Source: Adiantum capillus-veneris
Lineage: Eukaryota > Streptophyta > Polypodiopsida > Polypodiales > Pteridaceae
DNA: 64,000 nt
Direction of reading: 5' to 3'
NCBI GenBank assembly: GCA_014529385.2
Contig: CM043945.1
Coordinates: 4,374,312 to 4,438,311, forward strand
Shown one piece after another: positions 19,620 through 32,033 of this stretch. A model generated the notes under the pieces. That model saw only the letters and a program-made list of their open reading frames with translations, was not told where the DNA came from and made no database searches. A program made the translations under genes and the position numbers. Numbering within the stretch: the stretch's first letter is position 1; each line of letters starts with the position of its first letter.

Positions 19620-21596
19620 GACATACCATGCCACCCAACCGAGTTGCACATGGCAGAAGCCCAACTACCACATTCATGGATGATCCGAACCGTGTTAGCC
19701 CAACCTAGGAATAATCAGAGCGAGACTCTGATAATACTGAGAAAGAACTAGGGAATGCGAAAGATGTTCCTCTTGGACGAGGAACAACTGATGAATCAAG
19801 GGATTCTCAACATTCAACCCATTCCAGACGTAGCCGCGCAGAGAGACAAAGAGAAGGACCAGATCCCATGGATCCCAATGAAGCAAGAAACATACTAAGG
19901 AAAGTGAGGGCAGCAAGCAAAGTCATCAATCAGTAGGACATAAACTAGCAAAGAAGATTGAAGAAGAAATAGTGACGAAGATTGATGATAAACATGAATG
20001 GGAAGTTGATACAAATCATTATGCTAAGAGACGATCCAAAGATAGAAAGTCAGTTCACTCGGGGGGTTCACTATGTGTAAAACTACCATATCACGTGCGT
20101 TCAAGACATGTTTGTAAGACCCCTTATCTGTGAATTTTGTTAAGAATATAATGTACCCTTTTCTTTAAAAATTTGTAATTTTTTTTCAAATTTGAAAAAA
20201 TAATGCCCTTTTGTATATATATTTCTGTAAGTTTCAAGAACTTTAAATACCCTTCTGTTGAACGCACGTGATAGGTTACATTTTAATTAGGTGACCTCCC
20301 CGGGTCAGTTCACCAAACCAAATGCAATCACCAAGAACGTTATACTAACCTGAAAATCTCATTTCTAGTGTCAAAAGGGGAAAGAAAAATGACCCAGATG
20401 TACACATTCAAGCTTTTAAATAGTATGTTGAACTCAAAGACGTAGATGACAATGAATGGGGAAAATATTTTCCTCATACACTGAAAGAGATAGCTAGAAA
20501 ATGGTACTACCAATATCCATCCTACCAGCTCAAGTCTTATAATAAGTCAATTAAAGTGTTTTGCTTGGAGTATTTAGATAATAGAGGTGATGAGGACATA
20601 CTATCCGAACTAAACAAAATCAAGCAAGGAAAATTGTCGGTCAGAAGCGATGTGAAAAAAGATCAACGAATAGACCAAACAACTACAAGAGCCTCCATAA
20701 AAAAAAAAGATGCGAGCCTAGTTCCTTAATGGTTTCAAAATCAAGACGTTAAGGGAATTGAAGGTTCCAACACCCACAAAGAAAAATGTGGTTCAAAAAG
20801 CACCGAAATTAGAGCTGCAAGCCAAAAAAGGAGAAGGGCCACCATAAAAGACAATCGGATGATAGTGAGTCATCAATTGAAGGGTCAAAGTCCAGGACTA
20901 CTTCCAGTTCATCTGACAGTGACTTAGATGAAAAAGGTAAAGACAAGAAGAAGGGATCCTGGATTAAAGTTGGAAGAAATGTCGAAACAAATTACTAAAA
21001 TATCTAAGACAAGACCTTCAATGAAAAAGATGGAGCTTTGGAGTTCAAAATGCAAATCGAGAGACCACAGATCTGATGAATGCTCACGGTGTACATATTG
21101 CAAGGCCTATAGGCATGTATGGAGTAATTGTGGCATTAGAAGAGAAAATATTTATCAATGATTCCACTTACAACTAAAGCAGTGAAAGCAGATGGGGCAA
21201 GTGGCTCCAAGGAGAATGAGAACATTACAAGTATTGGTGGTGACAAAGATAAATACCAAGGGGGTACTAGCCGAGTCAGAAACAAAGGTGAATTTGGAAA
21301 AACAAGCTTAAATTGTTATACGTGTGAGAAATATGGTCACTTTGCAGCTCAGTGCCCGAAAGCTTCCAAACTAGAGGGACGTGAACTGAAGGCACCTAAA
21401 CCAGTGCCAATAAGGGTGGTGACCAAAAGTAAAGAGGTTGTAATTGACAAAATTCTAGATAAACCTTAGAAGAAGCAAACTACTAAAACCAAGAAGTAGA
21501 AGTAGTAGAGAGCTGTATGGAAGGCAAAAGGCAAAGAGAAAGTAGTGGATGAATGGCAAGAGCAACGAGAATAGGAAACTAACATTACAAAGAATC
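19620..21596 (+). pseudogene. Gypsy-2 gag, 5' part (unit 1)
   Basis: Forward frames read an N-terminal part (SRRSRAERQREGPDPMDPNE, ARNILRKVRAASK, about 19815-19930). It is interrupted by a MITE (20059-20303). The gag core follows (KDVDDNEWGKYFPHTLKEIA and WYYQYPSYQLKSY, about 20430-20545). Three zinc knuckles of the CxxCxxxxHxxxxC kind come next: CKSRDHRSDEC and CTYCKAYRHVWSNC (about 21050-21130) and CYTCEKYGHFAAQC (about 21313-21355). Frames are broken by several stops. The right end is the LINE-A insertion point. This is a different Gypsy lineage from Gypsy-1. Confidence 0.8.
20059..20303 (+). mobile_element. Mutator-type MITE, 245 bp, with 10-bp target duplication
   Basis: The ends are inverted copies over about 46 bases. 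The left reads TCGGGGGGTTCAC and CATATCACGTGCGTTCAA; the inverted right end reads CCGGGGAGGTCAC and CCTATCACGTGCGTTCAA. Both ends are flanked by GTCAGTTCAC (20049-20058 and 20304-20313), a 10-bp direct repeat. Long target duplications of 9-11 bp are typical of Mutator-like elements. The interior is AT-rich and codes nothing. It lies inside the Gypsy-2 gag, so it is younger than that element. Confidence 0.9.
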
Positions 21597-21659
21597 GTTG
21601 CTAACAGTGCCATGTTTAGTGATGCTAATGCTTGAGGAGACTCGCTGCTACTGCCCGCA

Positions 21660-22074
21660 CCCCCCCCCCCCTCGCCATCGCAGCTCTCCCCCCCCCCCCC
21701 CCCCCCCCCCCCCTTGCGCCATCGCTTCCCTCCCCTCCCACCCCATGCGTACCCTCCTGCTCTACCTCCTGCGTGCAGCCTACCTGAATGTCCCTGGAGC
21801 GCTCTCCCTAGCTCGCTGCCTTCCGCTACCGTCGCCTGCCCCTCCCGCTGCCCTACGCCCTGCCCGCTACCTGCCCAGCCCCACTCGCCACCCTATTTGT
21901 TGCCCGCCCAACCTCCCCCACCGCTGCCCAATCCCTTCATCGGTTTTTTGCCCTGCCCACCTACATTTTCTTTTCATTTCTTTCTGCTTGTCAGGCTTCA
22001 CCAGCTTTCTTGGCGTGCTTGGTCCAGCGGGAGCTTCCCCACTCGTTGGCTTTTCTCTGCAGCAGTAGACACGG
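21660..22074 (+). other. LINE-A C-rich 5' leader
   Basis: Poly-C tracts lie at 21660-21671 and 21688-21713, followed by a cytosine-rich, purine-poor stretch to about 21990. Any long open frames here are composition artefacts. It sits between the 5' target duplication and ORF1 and presumably is the 5' UTR with the internal promoter (inference). Confidence 0.6.
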
Positions 22075-23172
22075 ATGGAGGCTCAAGCTCTACCACAGAG
22101 GAACTCCAATGAAGACCCCTCAGCCAATCTTGCTGAGCCCACCATTTGACTTGCTCTTTCACAAGCGAGCCTTGCCGCGAAGGTGGAGCGCCTCCAGGCG
22201 ACCTCCGTCATCTGCAAGATTCTCGGCACCAAACGTAACAGAGGAGAGCTGTGTGACCTTCTCCAGGCCCGCCTTCTCGCAGAGGTGGCAAGATCTTGGA
22301 CGTTTAGTTCCTCGGACGCGTTTACTATCAGATAGAGTTTGAGACCTCCAAGATGGCGTCCAAGGTCATCGCGATGAGTCCCTTGACCATCAGAGCAGTT
22401 AGAGCTCACTTTTGATAGTGGAGACATGGTTTTGACCCAGCTTCAGATGTTTTGGTAGAGGAGGCAGACCTTCCCATCCCCGTCTCCTTTCCTGGTTTGA
22501 GGAGGGAGTACCTACCACTTCCGTTCAGGATAGGCTCAGCGATTGGGGCTGTCCTGGAGACACCTCGCACGACAGCCTCCATAGTTGCCAAGGCGGCCGA
22601 CATTCCCTCAATTCGCGTTCTGGTTAGAGACACCCACTCTCTCGAGGGTCATCCTACTTCCTTGGGTGAGTGGGGGTTGGTTTAGACAGAGTGTGGAGTA
22701 TTTGGGGCTTCATTTGCCGACAGATGGGCCATCTTGCGAAGGCCTGTCCACGGAGGAGGCCCCAACCTACATCGAAGGCCTAGCCCCAGCCTTCAAAAGT
22801 AGGCCAGCAGCAGTAAGCAGAGACACAGAGCACACAGGCCGAGCCACCCTCCGAGCTTGGGGCTCCAGCGACGGAGGAGGGATGACAGCATGTTTGTGGT
22901 CGATGATGACAGGGGCCACAGTGAATACCTGGCACTCGCAGTGGTCCTCAAGCACCTGCCCAACAGCAGTGGGTTCCCACGGGGAACCGATTCGGTCCTC
23001 TTCAGCACGACCCGGTCCCTACTCCAACCTCCACCTCAGCTTCACCCTCGACAGTCCCCCCTCCCCCCAAGTCTCCCCCCTCCTCTTCAATCTGTCCCCC
23101 CCCAGCGCCTCCTACTCCCTCTGCCTCTCCTCCTCGCCCCCCTACCTTTGCTAATCCCCCTCACCCCTCTTC

Positions 23173-23206
<34 letters not shown>

Positions 23207-23500
23207 CGCTCCAGTCCCATAGTCAAACCAGGGGGAAGGGCCATCCTCGACTGCCAGGAGATTTCTTGGCAGCGCCTTTGACACGAGTCGCTTGGCGAGA
23301 GAGGGAGAGCCTTTCTTGTGATCCCCTCTTTTGGTACAGGCGTCTCCCTTTGCAGCAGTCCCTCGTGGACTGATGTGCTTCGACATTTGGCGCCGATGGG
23401 ACTTCTTTGCCTACGACTTCACACGCTTTCTCGAAGACTTCGCACTAGACCTTGAGGGCCTGCTTCAGGATTCATGTTCTGTTCCTGGCAGCTAGGGGGA
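22075..23500 (+). pseudogene. LINE-A ORF1 (gag-like RNA-binding protein)
   Basis: From the ATG at 22075 the frame reads MEAQALPQRNSNEDPSANLA, then AAKVERLQATSVICKILG and RGELCDLLQARLLAE. This is the helical N-terminal region seen in plant L1 ORF1. Further on, CRQMGHLAKAC (about 22713-22745) is the second half of a CxxCxxxxHxxxxC knuckle whose first cysteine has been lost. A long Pro/Ser-rich region with a poly-C tract (23175-23203, polyproline) follows. Stops interrupt the frame at several places. The protein would bind the LINE RNA. Confidence 0.6.
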
Positions 23501-23954
23501 TAGAGGCCTTGGACTCAGAGGTTGGCTTTTCTTTTCCCCTTTGCGATAGGGACCAAACTGAGTGGACTTTTGACTCAGTGTTGGAGTGGCTATAGACACA
23601 GGCCCTAGATTTCTCTCATCACATGGGAGACCTAAGAGTTACAGACATGCTTCAGACTCTTTTGCCATTGGCTAAGTTTTCTGTGACGCTTCCAGATGCA
23701 GCAGGATGTAGACACATTGTGGTCCACTTCTTTGCTGATACGCAGTGCCCGCCATCCTATGTACACATTCATGAGGACTCCTGGACAAGGGAGGTTGCTT
23801 TACGCATGGCTCAATCTACTTGGCCTTGGGCCAAGCACTCTTTGCAGTCACACTTATCTAGAGGACGCTCGAATGTGGATTACTCCCCATCCAAGCCAGC
23901 CTCAAAGATAGCACGTTTAGCTGATACGACAGCATCTGTTCTCTCTCGCTCCCC

Positions 23955-26900
23955 ATGAGGATCGTCTCATGGAACGTACAGGGATTAGGTGGGCCCCAGT
24001 TTTAGTGTTAGAGGGGCCGACTGCGTCACGAGCTACAATGATGCCTTGTGGGAGGAGAGATTGACCTTCTTATGCTACATGAGCATCATCTGTGTGAGAG
24101 CCGCATTATATGTTGTGGTCAGCTTTTGCATGAACGATATGATACTTTTTGGTCAGCTACGCATCCAGGGTGGGGTATGTATGACTATTACGGATTCTTT
24201 GCAGCACGCCATTGTGGGCAGAGGGATTATTGTGCTAAGCAAAGCTCAGTGGATCACTATGCAGGTTGAGGGTTGTCTTGTGGGCTTCCTGAACATCTAT
24301 GCACCTAATGTGGCGAGTGCACGAGCAGAGTTTTGGTCATAGATTGTTGAGTCTCTGCCGCAGGCAGAGCAGTGGTGCATAGGGTATGTATGACTATTGC
24401 GAATTCTTTGCAGCACGCCATTGTGGGCAGAGGGATTATTGTGCCAGGTAGGGCTCTGTGGATCACTATACAAGTTCAGGGTTGTCCTGTGGGCTTCGTG
24501 AATTTCTATGTGCCCAATGTGGCGAGTGCACGAGCAGAGTTTTGGTCACAGATTGTTGAGTCTCTGCCCCGCAGCCAGAGCAATGGTGCATAGGGGTGAC
24601 TTCAACATGTTGGAGGACCCCTCTGACAGGATTGGTGGTAGCCATGCTATTGTGCATGGAGTTGAGCTGGTAGAGAGGTTTTGTATGACTTTGAGGGTTT
24701 TCCATGTTTGGTAGCATTCTAGCTTTGTGAGGCCCCCAGACAGCCTGGCCTTCTCTCCTTTAGACCGCAGAGTGGGAGGAGTGAATCTATCGCAGATAGA
24801 TCGCTTCTACACTAGTGACCGCTTCTATGACTTGGGTGGGACAGTTGGCATTCTGGCATAACTTCCTTTGTGAACCATGCACCAGTGATCCTCACAGTGA
24901 CAAATAGACAGAGGAGGAGGAGTATGATGCTTCACATCCCTGAGAGAGTCTTGCTGGACTCTACACTGAAGAGAAAGTGGAGGCTCTTTGGACAGAGAGC
25001 TTAGACATGCAAGATTCTCCTGCTGCCAGAGTGGCCTCAGGACTATTTCAGCTTAGTCGATTCTTTCTTTAGGAGTCTTTGGCTCGCTTGGCTGCAGTGA
25101 GAGAGAGGAGGAGCAGTGTCTCCGATAAGGCGTTGTTCCCTGGAGAGGATGCAGGAGCAGCATCCAGACAGTCCTTGGTTGGAGGAGAATTTATAGGAGG
25201 CTCGCAAGGAGCTTGTTAGCATAGAGGAGCGGCGCCATGAGTTTGCTTTCCATCGACATTCATCTCAGTGGACACAGGTGGGTGACAGAGTGACTGGTGC
25301 TTTCTTTGAGGTAGTGGGACCTCGGAATTTGCATGCGAAGGTCAGCCAGTTGAGGAGGCCTCATGGGTCAGTTGCTTCTGAGCCAGAGGACATGCGTGCA
25401 GTTGCTACTGACTTTTACCGTGAGTTACTGTCTATAGAGCCTCAGTCAGAGAGTTGGGATGCATGCAGAGAGCAAGTGTGGGCACAGATACCTTGTCTTC
25501 TGACTGAGGAGATGCATCAGAGGCTTGAGCTGCCACTTTGGCTTGAGGAGTTGCACACGGATCTTAGTGCACCCCCCCGTGGTAGCTATCCAGGTGAGGA
25601 TGCCTTGACTCCCAGTTTTTTCTTCGAGTATTAGGACTTTCCTGGCCCAGATCTTTGTAGTGCTTTTCAGTACATTTTGCACACAAGCGTGATGCCTGAC
25701 AGTATGAGTGAGGGCCTCATCAAACTCATTCCCAAGGAGGGTGGGTCCTTGGATGAGATTTGACAACGGCACTCCATCACCATCCTCAACTCAGCCTACA
25801 AAATTCTTGCCAAGGCTATGAGTTTGAGAATTCAGCCACTTCTAGAGAGCCTTATACATGGGACTCGGCAGGTTTTGTCAAGGAGCGTAGTATCCTTGAC
25901 AACATCTTTACTTTTTGGGAGGCTTCTGCCCTCACACGGCTCCGTGGTGAGGATCTGATGATTCTTCTTCTCGATTTTGAGAAGGCCTACGACGACAGAG
26001 TTGACTAGGACTTTCTGGAGGGCACTCTACGCAGGATGGGCTTCTTAGATGCTTGGATTAGAGGGGTGTCAGCTTTGTACAGACGGACACACAGTCAGGT
26101 GCTTTTGTCAGGAGGTAGAGGTGATAGTTTCATGCTCACACATTCGGTCAGACATGACTGCCCTCTTACCCCCTTCCTCTTTCTGTTCTATGCTTAGGCG
26201 ATGAGCAGGTTTTTGGTGTCACAACAGGTTGGTTTACGGGGCTTAGCACTTCTTATTTGCAGAGATGAGCTATTGGACACCGAGTTTGCACACGACTCAG
26301 CCTTGTACTTGGATGGCCAGGAGACCAACCTTCACAGGTGTGAGCAGGCTCTAGAGACCTTCTGTTGTGCATTTGGCGAGCTGATCAACTGGAGAACGAC
26401 ATTGTCTTTCTTGGTTGGTAGTGCTCCTGTGCCCAATTGGATGCCAAGTGAGGGTTTCAGGTGGATCCCCCAAGGGGCTGCAGTTCGGTACTTGGGCTGT
26501 CACGTTAGTTTGGACTCGTCTCTCGAGTAGCAGATTGCTCCCCTCCTCCTATCTATCAGGAGGAAGTTGTTACATTGGAGCTCCGCATGACTTTCTCTGG
26601 CAGGCAGAGTTGTAGTGGCCAACCAACTGTTGTTGGCTACTATGTGGTACATCACTTCTTACTGGATCTTCTTGAGTTCTTTTATCAGCAAGGTAGAGAG
26701 GCTGATCAGGAACTTCCTTTGGTCAGGGCCTGACACTCAGATAGCCCGGGCCAAAGTGGCTTGGCAGGTCATTACTCTTCCTTGTTCTCAGGGAGGGCTT
26801 GGGATCATAGACCCAATAGAATAAAGCAGAGCCCTTCTTGGTAAGTTCATCGTCAGAGGACTCCTTCTAGGTGAGGAGCCCTGGAAGGAGTTCTTGCTAC

Positions 26901-28476
26901 AACGGCTTCGTGCTAGTGTGCCTCAGGCTGGAGGTCCCTGGCAACCTTCGACCAGATGGATTTTCACAGAGATGCGCAGAGTTGGCTTGAGTAGGAAACT
27001 AGAGGACTACTTCGCTGTGAGTTTTCTCCGATCTTGGGAGCATCTGCAGCGAGGCCTGGAGCAGCGTCAATCTACTTGCACGGAGGAGCGCCTGAGATAG
27101 ACCCTTGTTTGGAACCCCATGGTTAGCACTCAGAGAGGCCACTTGGTTGGTAGTCGGCCTCATGTTTCCTGGGATCCCATGGCAGCGGGTCCAGCACGCT
27201 CTTTAGGTGACTGGTTACAATTTTTATGCTTGTGAGAGGAGCTGTAGGCTTTCAGGTACAAGGCATGAGAGGGGTGCAGAGCATGTGCCAGGACATCTCA
27301 GAGGCAGTACTAGATAAGTGGCTCACACCTCTCGAGCCAGCAGCGCCCAGATGGATGGGAGCCTTCACGCGACTGGAGGTTCTCATCTCAGTTCGAGCTT
27401 GCTCAAAGACTGTACCCTCCCTATTTTTCGAGATACAAGGTGAGGGACGCTTACAACGAGTTGTAGTAGAGGCCCCGCAGGTAGCAGTGTTGTTTTCAGA
27501 GGATCCGAGTGGTGGGAGTCTGTGGGAGGACTTGCGTCATTAATCCTAACCCAGCAGCTCTTGAGACTAGACATTGGAGACTATGGGCTTGGGAGAGCTG
27601 TCCACTGACATGAGTACAGTGGGATCCTGAAGAGTGTATTTGGAGGGACCCATTCTCCTCTGCAGACCACCGAGGTGTCCCTTTCTTTCAGTACACTGTT
27701 CGACTAGGAAGTTACATACTAGCAGCACACAGAAAGGCTTGCCGTGCTACAACACCTCATTGGTAGGAGAAGGGTCTCACAGCTTAGTTCTTGGAAGCTT
27801 TTTTGGAGAGGTTGTGGGACTCCAGACAACCAAGGCAAGTCACTTTGTTCCAGTGGTTGGTCTCACACAAAGCTGGCTTGTACATAGTGGTCTCTCGGCC
27901 GCATGTGCAGCTTGTGACCATCTTGTGGAGAGTCAGTGTCACTGTCTTTGGGATTGTCCTTTGGCACAGCAAGTGTGGTTTCGTGTTCTTCGGTCGATGC
28001 TTGCTCTTTCCACAACTCGGCAGTACACTTGGGGGGGAAAGTGCTTGGTCCACTCTCACGGGCCCGACACTACAGTTTGAGCTATCTTCCACCAACAGGA
28101 TGATAGTTATGCAGGGGGGAGACTTACACTCCAGCTTGCCACAGAGCTTCTTCACAGAAGTGGTGCAGTGAGAGAGAGGAGTGTTGGAGCTCATCAGTGG
28201 CCTTACACTCTGGTCATCTGGCGGGCCGACTGCTTTCGCATCTTTGAGGCTCACCTTGTACCATCAATAGAGATTGTTCGTGATCTTTGGCTAGAGGCTA
28301 TCCATACTCTCAGAGGACAGCTTGAGAGACTCTAGGGCATCTTCAACTGCATGCGGGAGCGTCGAGAGGCTTTCCTTAGACTTTGGCATCCTGGGCCCTT
28401 GTTCACCATGGTCCACGGTGTACTCAGTTGGCACTACCGTCCACCTATGTGGATTTTTCCTCCTTCCATTTCTTGA
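23955..28476 (+). pseudogene. LINE-A ORF2: AP endonuclease and reverse transcriptase
   Basis: ORF2 starts at 23955 with MRIVSWNVQGLGG, the conserved opening of LINE endonucleases; GDFNMLEDPSDRIGG follows at about 24595. The reverse transcriptase shows ERSILDNIFTFWEA, LLLDFEKAYD (about 25966-25995) and SVRHDCPLTPFLF. The catalytic box reads FAHD (26285-26296), so one catalytic Asp has become His. Downstream come a thumb-like region (IRNFLWSG, 26708), and a C-terminal Cys/His zf-RVT-like stretch (CHCLWDCPLAQQVW, about 27940). The stop is at 28474-28476. Many internal stops and a 209-bp duplication in the endonuclease make it a pseudogene. Confidence 0.9.
24173..24596 (+). repeat. 209-bp tandem duplication in LINE-A endonuclease
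   Basis: GGGTATGTATGACTATT starts at 24173 and again at 24382. Both copies run through TTCTTTGCAGCACGCCATTG to CAGAGCAATGGTGCATAGGG or its variant. Divergence is a few percent. It duplicates the middle of the endonuclease and disrupts the frame. Confidence 0.95.
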
Positions 28477-28619
28477 TTTAGCCTCATTGTACATATGATG
28501 TTTTTTCATTGGGAGAATCTCCCCATCATAATTGTTGTAGCCCTCTTTTGAAGAGGTAGTTGTAGACCTATGGGCAGTTTCATTAACTAATACAAGGATC
28601 TCTTTCTCGGAAAAAAAAA

Positions 28620-29460
28620 TACAAAGAATCTAATAAAGAAGATGCTAGAATAGCCACAGTGTGCAAATGCTTGTACGATTCAAAAAATATAGTCTTAGTC
28701 TTCAGGGGCTCAGGAAGAGCACTTACCACAACATGGGGAGAAGGAACTATCTAGATTGAATGAATCCATGGTAGCTGTAGTTTAGAGTTTGGTTGAAGAA
28801 TAACAATAAGTAAGAGAAGACTTGACCGAAGCTAGAGGAATTGAATTGATGAAGGATCAGTGGAAGAGTCCATCACAGTGTCAGCCAGCTACCTGACAAT
28901 GAAAATCAGCCCACTGGAACCGCAAAGAAATTCAAACAATGTAGAAATCTTCCAGTTGAAATTGTAGCTCTTGTAATGAATAGGATGAAATATATGTGAA
29001 GGTCTACGAGAGAATTCAAAAGTTGACAGTAGAGTTGCATGATATCAGACGCACATTACCAAAGGCTACAAAGTTCATCAAACAAAAGAGAAAAACAGAA
29101 GCTGAAGCGAGAGCAATGGAACTGGCAGCCATAAGGAATGATGAGGTTCCATGCAACAGCTAAATCAAGTCAAATGAATGCAAAAAGTACAGTTGAACCT
29201 ACTAAAAGAATGGAGATGGATCCTAGAGTGGTAGAACTAGGCAAACCATTCAACGAATATGCAGTAGGAATTTGTATAGAAAAAGAGGCAAAATCAATAG
29301 ACAAGACAAAGGGAGGAGGCCCAAATTGGTTGCTTCCAGATGATCAAGAAGTGGAGGAATGGAATCTTGGCACATATGAGAATCCTATGATGGTCAAGAT
29401 TAACAAGCATCTAAAGCCAGAGATAAAGAAAAATGCTAGAGCTCTATTTCAGAAGTAACA
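28620..29460 (+). pseudogene. Gypsy-2, continuation after LINE-A (unit 1)
   Basis: This is the other side of the LINE-A insertion. It matches 32820-33355 of unit 2 up to about 29150, then differs. The forward frame 29138-29458 reads FNEYAVGICIEKEAKS, EEWNLGTYENPMMVKINKHL, the conserved segment that precedes the reverse transcriptase in one Gypsy lineage. The protease present in unit 2 is missing here, so a deletion near 29150 removed it. The reverse transcriptase proper is absent from both units. Confidence 0.75.
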
Positions 29461-29509
29461 GACACGCCATTTCCAAGCTTTCCAATCAAGTAGTGTCGAC
29501 GAGCAGGGA

Positions 29510-32033
29510 GGAAGGGTAAGGTTTGAGATCTTTTCTAGTAGTTTTCCAATGAGGAATTTCTCTTGGACCGAGAGATTGTTTCATATCTTCAGATGCTCCA
29601 TAAATTTCCAATCCCCTTTTTGATATTTTCAAAGAGATTCCAAGGTGTCAAGATTCCTGGCTATTTCAATCCAATGGTTATTAAGGCCCAATCCTTCCAC
29701 TATGGGACCCCACAAAGACCAGTGCCTAGCCGTACCGTTGCAGTACCTAATATATTCCTTCCACTTGAGTGCATCTGCAACTTTACAAGATTTTACAATA
29801 AACCTCCATAGTAAATCCACCTAACTGAGCCTTTACACTCGAGGGGGAGAGAATTATGTTTTGTACGTTGAGGCTGGACCATAAACCACCTTTAGATTTC
29901 ATGCAGGCTTCCATAACCATTGCCCTTGCCATGATGGTCCAGCTCTCATCTAAAATGGCAAGGATGCAGAAAACATTAGCACATAAAGCCAGGCCATGAG
30001 TGACAAGGTCAAGGATGCCAAGACCACCCTGTGATTTTGGTTTAATGATAGCCACCCATTTAACCCATTGCCACGGTTTGTCAGCAGCAGTCAATTTATT
30101 TCTCCACAAGAACTCCTTGATTGATTTCAAGAAGGAACTCCATTTTTTTAGGATAATTGTAGGAAGGGTGACCTGAAGGTAATATACGGGATGAAGAAGG
30201 TATATATTATTGTAGCTTTATAGTGGAAGGGACTTAGGATGAACTCCCAACCCTTCATTTTATTTTTTATTTTTCCTTGAACCCAGTCAAAGGCAGTCTT
30301 GTGATCAGTAATTTCGGGCACCCCTAGGTGTCAAAATATGTTATCTCTGTTTACAACCTCTCCAACCCAGCCTGTAGAATCATATATATCATTTGACAGC
30401 AAAGAGATAAGTCTTGATTTCACTATGTTGCATTGAGACCCTAATGCTAGCAAACACCTGGACAATCTCCAAGGCTCGCCTAACATCGTTCCCATCTGCT
30501 TGGAGAAAGAGTAGAGTCATCTGCAAACATCTTGATAAGCAGTTGTTTTCCATTCTAGATTTGCATCCCTTGAATCTCTCCTCTTGCCGCCGCTTGTTCC
30601 AACATTGCAATAAGAGGGCGAGTGCAAGGGAAAACCAAAGCAGAGCTAAGGGACATCCTTGACAAATGGATCTCTTGACATAAAATCAGTCAAATATTCT
30701 TAAATTGAATAGCAATCCTGAGGAGCTCCCTTCCCCAAGAGTACTTATCGTTTGATAGATTTGACCAAACCTAAAATTCTGCAGTGTTTCTTGCACAAAT
30801 GACCAGGTTATCCTATCCTATGCCTTGTCAAGGTCTAGTTGTAGTAGTACACATTCGTGTTTCTTGAACTTAGCATAATCTATACCTATCATGGCGGCGA
30901 GGATGTTGTCATAAATTGATCTACCTTTGATAAATCCATGTTGGTGGGGAGAGATAACATCAGCTAACACGGGGGTCATTCTTTTAGCAATGCGTTTAGC
31001 CAGCACCTTGTACACCTCTGTCATCATTGTGATTGGTCTCTAGTGTTGGAGTTAAGAGCAAGCTAATTGCTTGAGGACTATCTTAATTGTTCCTTTCTTC
31101 ACCATTGATTCAAGCATACCTTTAGTAAAGGCTTTTTTAACCATATGCAAAAAAGATGGATCTAGAAGCTCCCAGACTTCTTGACAAAACTCGATCATGG
31201 TCCTGTCCCATCCAAGAAACTTGTCTTTGCCTAGCTTTTTGAGTGTCATCCCCAACATTCATCCCGGGTGAAGGGCCTTTCCAAGAAGCTTGCCCGCTCG
31301 GTCAGAGTCCACTTATGTTGGTGTGTCCGTAAAAATCTTCATCTTGCATTCTTTGATTATGGGAGAGGGGAAATCTTCCATTCCAATGGTTTGGCTAAGA
31401 TGATCTAACATCAATTTGCCCATCTAATCAGGGTTTTTGATCTAGCCTCCCTGGTTATTGATCAAGGAAGAGATGAGAGTCTCTTGTTTTCTTAACTTGA
31501 TCGTTTTGAGTAGGGTGTTTTTGTCAGTCTCCTCAATCTTAATTCACATATCTTTGGCTTGATCAAGCCTAAGGAGATTAGTCTCCTCGATTTCCATCTG
31601 TGCAAGGTCTAATTCGAACTTCAGCCATTCAATGTGTTCTTGGTCCGAGGTCTTGCCTTGCATTTTTTTATGGCCTAGCTCTTCAAATCTAGATCTACAT
31701 ACTGCGATTGCATGGTTGTTAGCCTTTTTGAGCATTGGACCCACTCTCTTGATTGCAATTTGGATTCTTTTACTAAATCTTTTTCAAGAGTCAGTCTTCT
31801 AATTGATGATGTCTTGGGTGAGTTCTTTTGCAGCCCGGACACCAGAGCCTTGAAGTAAGCACTTTGATACAGATTTGGATACATGATAAGTAATTTCTTG
31901 GCACCCTACCGATGATGTGTTTCTTCTGAAGAAAATACCAAGGTTCCAAAAAGGGAAAAATTATCTAAGAGACTTTCAATCACGAGGACTTGCATATGCA
32001 ATGAAGAAGGCACCCAATCTCCACTGTGAAGAA
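29510..32033 (-). pseudogene. LINE-B (unit 1), reverse strand, 5' truncated at a duplication junction
   Basis: Reverse frames from right to left give the end of the endonuclease (LLDNFSLFGTLVF, about 31960), the linker (31250-31880), and RT motifs YKVLAKRIAKRMTPVL, HQHGFIKGRSIYDNILAAMI and VLLQLDLDKA (30818-31027). The catalytic box FADD is intact at 30516-30527 but is followed at once by a one-base frameshift. The C-terminal part IKEFLWRNKLTAADKPW, KSQGGLGILD (29783-30130) follows, then a tail to about 29510. No poly-A is visible at the 3' side. The element is antisense to Gypsy-2. Confidence 0.85.

Larger units (their letters stand above)
21597..28619 (+). mobile_element. LINE-A: apparently full-length L1-like LINE, 7.0 kb
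   Basis: It is flanked by the 11-bp direct repeat TACAAAGAATC (21586-21596 and 28620-28630) and ends in a run of nine A (28611-28619), both classic LINE signs. It carries a C-rich 5' leader, ORF1 with a zinc-knuckle remnant and proline-rich segment, and ORF2 with endonuclease and reverse transcriptase. The paralogous sequence at about 32790-32860 shows the empty site (CTAAAATTACAGAGAATCTAAC). Stops and an internal duplication show it is no longer active. Confidence 0.95.

Noticed and set aside
21598-22112. Secreted or membrane protein suggested by Leu/Pro-rich forward frames
   Set aside because: Composition artefact of the LINE-A C-rich leader; two overlapping frames are open and neither has a conserved motif.
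22857-23222. Proline-rich open frame of 121 codons
   Set aside because: Shadow of the C-rich ORF1 region of LINE-A in another frame; its end is a poly-C tract.
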